10,639 bases of DNA from Thermotogaceae bacterium (GTDB lineage: Bacteria > Thermotogota > Thermotogae > B21-G9 > HyVt-16), in assembly GCA_011043375.1 (NCBI GenBank), contig DQYP01000303.1, forward strand, positions 1 to 10,639. Reading direction: 5' to 3'. A program made the translations under genes and the position numbers. The notes below the pieces were generated by a model that did no database searches, was not told the origin of the DNA, and saw nothing but the letters and a program-made list of their open reading frames with translations. Below are positions 7,818 to 10,639 of this stretch, one piece after another. Numbering within the stretch: the stretch's first letter is position 1; every line of letters begins with the position of its first letter.

Positions 7818-8454
7818 ATTTCACACCTCCACTCAGCCTCTGACTTTCATCTAAAACTTTCAAGTGCCAGGTCTCATTCAAACTCACAAGATAAAATTCT
7901 TTCCCATCAAACATCACTTTGTTAATTGAGGCGTTATCTATTTTAAATCGCTTATTTTCGGTAACAGGCATCTTTAAAAGCCAACATATTAAAGTTTTCA
8001 ACCAAAGCGCATGGGTTACTATTACTATGTTTGAATCTTCACGATGTCTTGCGACTATTTTTTTGAAGGTTTTAACGGCTCTAAGTTGTACCTCTGCAAG
8101 TGATTCCAAACCGTTGATTTCAGCATAGGGATCAGTCTGCCATTTTTCAAATTCATTTTTGAATTTGGATAAAACCTCTTCCGTTTTTTTACCATTCCAA
8201 AGCTCTATCTTTCCCTCCCTCAAATTATCGATTACAGTCAATTCAAGATTTAATGAGTTTGCTATTATTTCTGCAGTTTCATAAGCTCTGGAAAGTGGGG
8301 AAGAATATACGGCATCGATTACACAGTTTTCAAATACCTTTGCAGTGGCTTCTGCTTGTCTACACCCAAACTCATTCAAGGGAATATCCGAATTTCCTTG
8401 CCACATTTTCAATCTATTCCAGTTGGTTTCCCCGTGCCTTACAAGATATATCAT
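7804..8454 (-). CDS. Histidine phosphatase family protein (phosphoglycerate mutase-like, GpmB/CobC-type)
   Basis: The 216-residue cytoplasmic protein begins MIYLVRHGETNWN, with the catalytic RHG (Arg6-His7-Gly8). It continues with SSPLSRAYETA (51-61, Arg56), the acid region LREGKIELWNG (78-88) and VTHA (147-150, His148). These form the phosphohistidine site of the branch 1 histidine phosphatases. The substrate cannot be read from sequence: phosphoglycerate, alpha-ribazole phosphate, or other small phosphoesters are possible, and no cobalamin genes lie nearby. I chose ATG 8454 over an upstream ATG at 8499. The family motif begins at once, AAGGAG lies at 8470-8465, and the 15 extra residues (MILLFYNQQVRRESP) are not family-like. 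The 8499 codon would also lie between the predicted -10 and -35 boxes. It heads the minus-strand operon. Confidence 0.92.
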   Translation of the reverse strand: MIYLVRHGETNWNRLKMWQGNSDIPLNEFGCRQAEATAKVFENCVIDAVYSSPLSRAYETAEIIANSLNLELTVIDNLREGKIELWNGKKTEEVLSKFKNEFEKWQTDPYAEINGLESLAEVQLRAVKTFKKIVARHREDSNIVIVTHALWLKTLICWLLKMPVTENKRFKIDNASINKVMFDGKEFYLVSLNETWHLKVLDESQRLSGGVKYGES

Positions 8455-8464
8455 GGGACTCTCT

Positions 8465-8470
8465 CTCCTT
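8465..8470 (-). promoter_or_regulatory. Ribosome binding site deciding the phosphatase start
   Basis: AAGGAG, continuing as AGAGAGTCCC, ends 10 nt before the ATG at 8454. No comparable site precedes the in-frame ATG at 8499, which supports the shorter protein. Confidence 0.7.
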
Positions 8471-8489
8471 ACTTGTTGATTATAAAATA

Positions 8490-8519
8490 ATAGTATCACA
8501 TTCTCTATTGTAATGACAA
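8490..8519 (-). promoter_or_regulatory. Probable sigma-A promoter of the minus-strand operon
   Basis: On the minus strand, TTGTCA (8519-8514) and TACTAT (8495-8490) are separated by 18 nt. TG stands one base before the -10 box (TGATACTAT), giving an extended -10. Transcription would begin near 8483, leaving a leader of about 30 nt. A second TATAAT at 8484-8479 has no matching -35 box. Confidence 0.55.
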
Positions 8520-8535
8520 AATATGTTGTAGAACG

Positions 8536-8581
8536 TATACCCGTCTAAAAGCCCATTTAATGCAGAGATACAGACGGTATA
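8536..8581 (+). repeat. Imperfect inverted repeat, likely left-end hairpin of the IS200/IS605 remnant
   Basis: TATACCCGTCT (8536-8546) pairs with AGACGGTATA (8572-8581) over 10 bp with one bulged C, enclosing 25 nt. TnpA enzymes of this family recognise such subterminal imperfect hairpins instead of terminal inverted repeats. It lies upstream of the tnpA remnant, where a left end should be. Confidence 0.5.
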
Positions 8582-8615
8582 TGGTACAATAATACTGTAC
8601 AAAAATGATCGTTGA

Positions 8616-8855
8616 TTAAAAATTCATGCTAAATATCAAATCGCCTATCATTTTGTCTGGACCCCAAAGTATCGTAGAAATATTCTTGTTAATGACATCC
8701 GCAAGTCTCTCGTTGATATACTTTACAATACATGCAATAAATATGGCTTTGAGATTTTAACATTGGAGGTAATGCCAGATCATATACATATAGCAACACA
8801 TGGAAATGTTTCTTCTGAAACGATTAAGGAGTACATTGAAGGATGCCAAAGATAG
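8616..8855 (+). pseudogene. IS200/IS605 TnpA (Y1 HUH transposase) remnant with internal deletion
   Basis: The frame opens after a stop at 8613 and encodes about 79 residues ending at TAG 8853-8855; a full TnpA has about 130-155. YHFVWTPKYRR is the N-terminal signature and EVMPDHIH holds the HUH motif (His-Ile-His, codons starting 8781 and 8787). Immediately after it comes ATHGNVSSETIKEYIEGCQ, which resembles the far C-terminal helix that carries the nucleophilic tyrosine. The roughly 45-50 residues normally between these parts are missing, with the joint near 8790. No in-frame ATG or ribosome binding site precedes the frame; an ATG at 8605 is in another frame, so the 5' end may also be shifted. 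Not expected to be active. Confidence 0.82.
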
Positions 8856-9140
8856 TGAGCAGAATTCTTAGCATTAATTAAGAAATATACCAAACGTACA
8901 AAATATCGTCCTAAAGATGGACATTTGACTGTCATCTGGAAAAAGCATGGGATTAGACTCATTACACTTGCTATTGATCTTGGAGTATCAAATTTAATCA
9001 CTGCCGCAGATGGAGAACATAGTTTCATAAATCCATATTATCAAAACAAAAGCTTAAAACATCAAAATGACTTCACAGTCTTTATGGCGAAGAACGAAAC
9101 TTTGTCAATGACTATCTACACAAGACATCAAAAAAAGTAG

Positions 9141-9170
9141 TTGACTATTGTCTAAAACATAGGATAGTAA
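9141..9170 (+). promoter_or_regulatory. Weak candidate promoter for the flavoprotein gene inside the tnpB remnant
   Basis: TTGACT (9141-9146) matches five of six -35 bases. The best -10 at a normal distance is TAGTAA (9165-9170, 18-nt spacer), which is poor. If real, the flavoprotein gene uses promoter DNA supplied by the transposon remnant. Confidence 0.25.
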
Positions 9171-9213
9171 CGATTGCAATTGGGGCAATGCACAAAGGAA
9201 TCACAAAAATGAA

Positions 9214-9222
9214 AAGGAGTGA
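9214..9222 (+). promoter_or_regulatory. Ribosome binding site deciding the flavoprotein start
   Basis: AAGGAGTGA with 7 nt between GGAG and the ATG at 9227 is a near-ideal site. The upstream in-frame ATGs at 9188 and 9209 lack one and lie in transposon-derived sequence, so 9227 is preferred. Confidence 0.75.
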
Positions 9223-9226
9223 AATT

Positions 9227-9970
9227 ATGAGAATAGTTGCGATTAATTCTAGTATGAGAAAAGGAAGAACATACGAGCTACTGAATAATGTTGTTTCAAA
9301 ACTTCCATATGATTCAGAAATAATCAATTTGAAAGATTACAATATCAAGTTTTGTCTTGGGTGTGAGAACTGTTTGAAAAGAGATAAATGTGTCATAAAT
9401 GATGATATGGAATTTTTAATGAATAAGATCTTAGAGGCAGACGGATTGATCTTGAGTTCACCTGTTTATATTGAAAATGTATCGGGACTTCTGAAAACAT
9501 TTTTGGATAGAACATGTAAATGGTATCATAGACCACCTTTATTGGGAAAGCCAGTTCTGTTGGTTGCGACTACTGCCGGCAGTGCACTGAAATCAGTATT
9601 AAACTATATGGAAAAGGTTGTGATTTCATGGGGAATGAAACCTTGTGGAAAAATAGGAAAAAAAATTTCTGAGAAGAGAGAAGTAAATGAGAGAGATATA
9701 GAAAAATTCATAAAAGCCCTTGAAAACCCAAATTCAAGGGAGTACGTTGGATTAATTAGATTAATGAGATTCCAAGTTCAAAAGGCTATGGCAAAAAATG
9801 TGATAAAAATAGACAAAGAATATTGGAGAAGAACAAGGCTTCTTGAGGCAAGATACTTTTATGAAATAAAAGCAGATCCTCTATCACAGTTGATTGCAGC
9901 GAGTTTTGGAAAATTTCTTTCAAATAAAATTGGTGAAAATGTTGCTCAAAATTCTTTGAATTTAGATTAA
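9227..9970 (+). CDS. Iron-sulfur flavoprotein, NADPH-dependent FMN reductase / flavodoxin-like fold
   Basis: The 247-residue cytoplasmic protein begins with a flavodoxin-like strand and FMN phosphate loop, MRIVAINSSMRKGRT (1-15). It continues with SSPVYIENVSGLLKTFLDRT (77-96), the isoalloxazine-side motif of the NADPH-dependent FMN reductase family. Between them, CLGCENCLKRDKC places cysteines at 43, 46, 49 and 55. This C-x2-C-x2-C-x5-C spacing is the compact 4Fe-4S motif of Isf-type iron-sulfur flavoproteins, which pass electrons from ferredoxin to acceptors that can include O2 or peroxide. The basic C-terminal part (about 170-247) has no motif I recognise. The frame is open upstream through tnpB remnant sequence, but the ribosome binding site supports ATG 9227. 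It reads away from the minus-strand operon. The physiological electron partners are unknown. Confidence 0.88.
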   Translation: MRIVAINSSMRKGRTYELLNNVVSKLPYDSEIINLKDYNIKFCLGCENCLKRDKCVINDDMEFLMNKILEADGLILSSPVYIENVSGLLKTFLDRTCKWYHRPPLLGKPVLLVATTAGSALKSVLNYMEKVVISWGMKPCGKIGKKISEKREVNERDIEKFIKALENPNSREYVGLIRLMRFQVQKAMAKNVIKIDKEYWRRTRLLEARYFYEIKADPLSQLIAASFGKFLSNKIGENVAQNSLNLD

Positions 9971-10286
9971 CCAAGGCAGTCATCTTTAGTAATTCACTTA
10001 TCGTTTCATCTCTTACTTATCTCTCTCTTGAAAGTTTTTTCAATATAACTGTACAATCTTCTTTGATAATACATTTGTCAAGTACATCAAGATTAATATC
10101 AGTATGAACAAATGATCTGGATATTTTTCATGGAACTACACCTCCTTTTGGGTTTGTTTTCAAACAAATTTTATCAAGGTACAGCCCTTTTTTCTATTTC
10201 TCCCCTTCCTGTCTTATCGTTACATTGGTCTTGATTAAAAGATTAAAACTCTTTCCGTTGTTCATGGCGGATAAAGTTGCAAAAAA
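9971..10286. other. Intergenic stretch with no convincing complete gene
   Basis: These bases hold no ORF I would call with confidence. A short hairpin TTGAAA/TTTCAA at 10028-10043 lacks a proper T run, so no clear terminator for the flavoprotein gene is visible. On the minus strand there is a micro-ORF with a strong ribosome binding site, listed separately. There is also a 23-codon open frame (10265-10194) that has no ribosome binding site. The region may contain the decayed remains of a minus-strand gene. Confidence 0.5.
10010..10131 (-). pseudogene. Possible frameshifted minus-strand small gene with a near-perfect ribosome binding site
   Basis: AAAGGAGGTG (10148-10139) lies 7 nt before ATG at 10131, one of the best ribosome binding sites in the window, yet that frame ends after 10 codons (MKNIQIICSY). 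Shifting frame just after the fourth codon opens a protein-like stretch that includes HTDINLDVLDKCIIKEDC and ends KKLSRER at a TAA near 10010. The open frame resumes for about 20 more codons past that stop. I recognise no family. It may be a decayed gene, a very short real ORF, or chance; a sequencing error would restore a protein of about 37 residues. Confidence 0.3.
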
Positions 10287-10315
10287 TTGATTTTAATTTG
10301 TTTTGGTGATAATAT
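10287..10315 (+). promoter_or_regulatory. Probable sigma-A promoter of the right-end gene
   Basis: TTGATT (10287-10292) and TAATAT (10310-10315) are separated by 17 nt, with an extended -10 TG (TGATAATAT). Transcription would begin near 10322, giving a leader of almost 80 nt before the start at 10400. Confidence 0.55.
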
Positions 10316-10334
10316 ATTCAACATAAGGTTATAT

Positions 10335-10349
10335 ATTTTTAATAAAAAT
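10335..10349 (+). repeat. AT-only hairpin in the leader of the right-end gene
   Basis: ATTTTT and AAAAAT flank a 3-nt loop, with further TATAT/ATATA complementarity outside. It contains no G or C in the core stem, so it would be unstable as RNA in a thermophile. It may simply reflect AT-rich promoter DNA. Confidence 0.3.
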
Positions 10350-10399
10350 AGTATATAGAAATCGGTTGTTGATCGGTGTTCTCGATAGGGGGGATGCTT

Positions 10400-10639
10400 A
10401 TGCCAGGTAGAAAGATCCTGGGGTTTGTGGTTTTATTGATCATATTTCAGGTATTACTGTTTCCAGAACTGATAATCTACAAAGCTGATACCTTCAGTGC
10501 TTACAGTACATCCGAATACAGTGGATGGTATTGGTGAATAAAGATGCTTATCTTGAATGGTACTGGTTTCCAATAAGAAATCTTCCTGAAATTTTCTACA
10601 TTAATTTTCACCTCAAAATGTCCAACAAAGTTGATGGTG
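10400..10639 (+). CDS. Exported protein of unknown function, partial, with an apparent single-base frameshift
   Basis: ATG at 10400 follows the G-rich ribosome binding site AGGGGGG by 6 nt. An in-frame ATG at 10394 is too close to that site. The first 45 codons give a signal-peptide-like N-terminus: basic MPGRK, a hydrophobic core about residues 6-24 (ILGFVVLLIIFQVLLFPEL), then polar sequence ending YSGWYW at TGA 10535. In another frame the sequence continues as NKDAYLEWYWFPIRNLPEIF and stays open to the window end. Adding one G near 10535 would join both parts smoothly as WYWWNKDAY, so I infer a one-base deletion or a sequencing error. The protein is rich in aromatic residues; I do not recognise the family. 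A good promoter lies upstream. Whether the gene is functional depends on the frameshift. Confidence 0.6.

Larger units (their letters stand above)
8536..9220 (+). mobile_element. Decayed IS200/IS605-type element (tnpA and tnpB remnants, left-end hairpin)
   Basis: This roughly 0.7-kb stretch carries recognisable fragments of a Y1 transposase (TnpA) followed by a TnpB-type protein, in the usual order and orientation. An intact element of this kind is about 1.7-2 kb, so more than half is missing. The left boundary is set by an imperfect inverted repeat at 8536-8581, which resembles the subterminal hairpin of the family. No right-end hairpin is seen, because the tnpB remnant runs straight into the next gene. 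Both reading frames contain stops or shifts, so the element cannot move by itself. The exact limits are uncertain. Confidence 0.82.
8859..9226 (+). pseudogene. TnpB remnant (IS200/IS605 RNA-guided nuclease family), truncated and frameshifted
   Basis: After two stops that end tnpA, the same frame stays open to 9138. It contains LAIDLGVSNLITAADGEHS, the RuvC-I region of TnpB with its catalytic Asp, then INPYYQNKSLKHQND. The N-terminal half, including the RNA-binding part, is missing. Similarity then moves to another frame from about 9071-9086: ERNFVNDYLHKTSKKVVDYC and HRIVTIAIG match the segment before RuvC-II. A linker of about 25 residues seems to be lost at the shift. This second frame has no stop and runs directly into the flavoprotein gene. 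The zinc finger and RuvC-III are absent. It cannot be a functional nuclease. Confidence 0.78.

Noticed and set aside
8455..8499. Longer N-terminus for the histidine phosphatase starting at ATG 8499
   Set aside because: The extension is not family-like, lacks a ribosome binding site, and its start lies between the predicted -10 and -35 boxes.
9188..9226. Longer N-terminus for the flavoprotein starting at ATG 9188
   Set aside because: These 13 codons continue the tnpB remnant frame and have no ribosome binding site, whereas ATG 9227 has an ideal one and begins the flavodoxin-like strand.
8616..9226. Functional TnpB or Cas12-like RNA-guided nuclease, or a CRISPR-related locus
   Set aside because: The N-terminus, zinc finger and RuvC-III are missing, the frame is shifted, and no repeat array or right-end guide RNA region is visible.
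9786..9983. Minus-strand 65-codon open frame at the end of the flavoprotein gene
   Set aside because: It is almost fully antisense to the flavoprotein coding sequence and shows no family features.
10194..10265. Minus-strand 23-codon open frame (MNNGKSFNLLIK...)
   Set aside because: It is short, has no ribosome binding site, and shows no similarity I recognise.

Overview
The window looks like chromosomal DNA of a thermophilic, anaerobic, AT-rich bacterium, most likely a member of the Thermotogota. This is inferred from the gene set (FprA-type oxygen reductase, small ferritin-like di-iron protein, DegV protein, M6 protease, IS200/IS605-type remnant), tight operon packing, strong purine-rich ribosome binding sites and frequent TTG/GTG starts. 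No rRNA or marker gene settles the lineage.

Layout, minus strand (8454 down to 1). A run of eight co-directional genes starts from a good promoter at 8490-8519: histidine phosphatase, DegV-type fatty-acid-binding protein, FprA flavodiiron oxygen reductase, ferritin-like di-iron protein, a hairpin at 5210-5233, a secreted M6 zinc protease, a TPR-like lipoprotein, uvrB, and a CPBP-family intramembrane protease cut by the window edge. Several genes overlap or nearly touch (14 nt between phosphatase and degV, 4 nt between protease and lipoprotein, 1 nt between lipoprotein and uvrB), so translational coupling is likely. The four genes before the hairpin start with ATG; the four after it start with TTG, TTG, GTG and probably TTG. 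The hairpin may therefore divide two expression units.

Layout, plus strand (8536 to 9970). A decayed IS200/IS605-type element lies between the long operon and a plus-strand iron-sulfur flavoprotein gene. The tnpA remnant has lost its middle, so the HUH motif is joined almost directly to the C-terminal tyrosine helix. The tnpB remnant lacks its N-terminus, is frameshifted, and then runs in frame into the flavoprotein gene. That gene's ribosome binding site lies at the end of the remnant.

Layout, right end (9971 to 10639). About 430 bases hold a minus-strand micro-ORF with an excellent ribosome binding site, apparently frameshifted, and a plausible plus-strand promoter. A plus-strand gene for an exported protein of unknown function starts at 10400; its frame breaks at about 10535 and it runs off the window.

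Functionally, FprA, the ferritin-like protein and perhaps the Isf-like flavoprotein fit oxygen and iron handling in an anaerobe. The M6 protease and lipoprotein fit an exported proteolysis unit, and UvrB is DNA repair housekeeping. I see no clear new defence or biosynthetic system. The most unusual parts are the chimeric transposon remnant with its junction to the flavoprotein gene, and the apparent single-base frameshifts near both ends.
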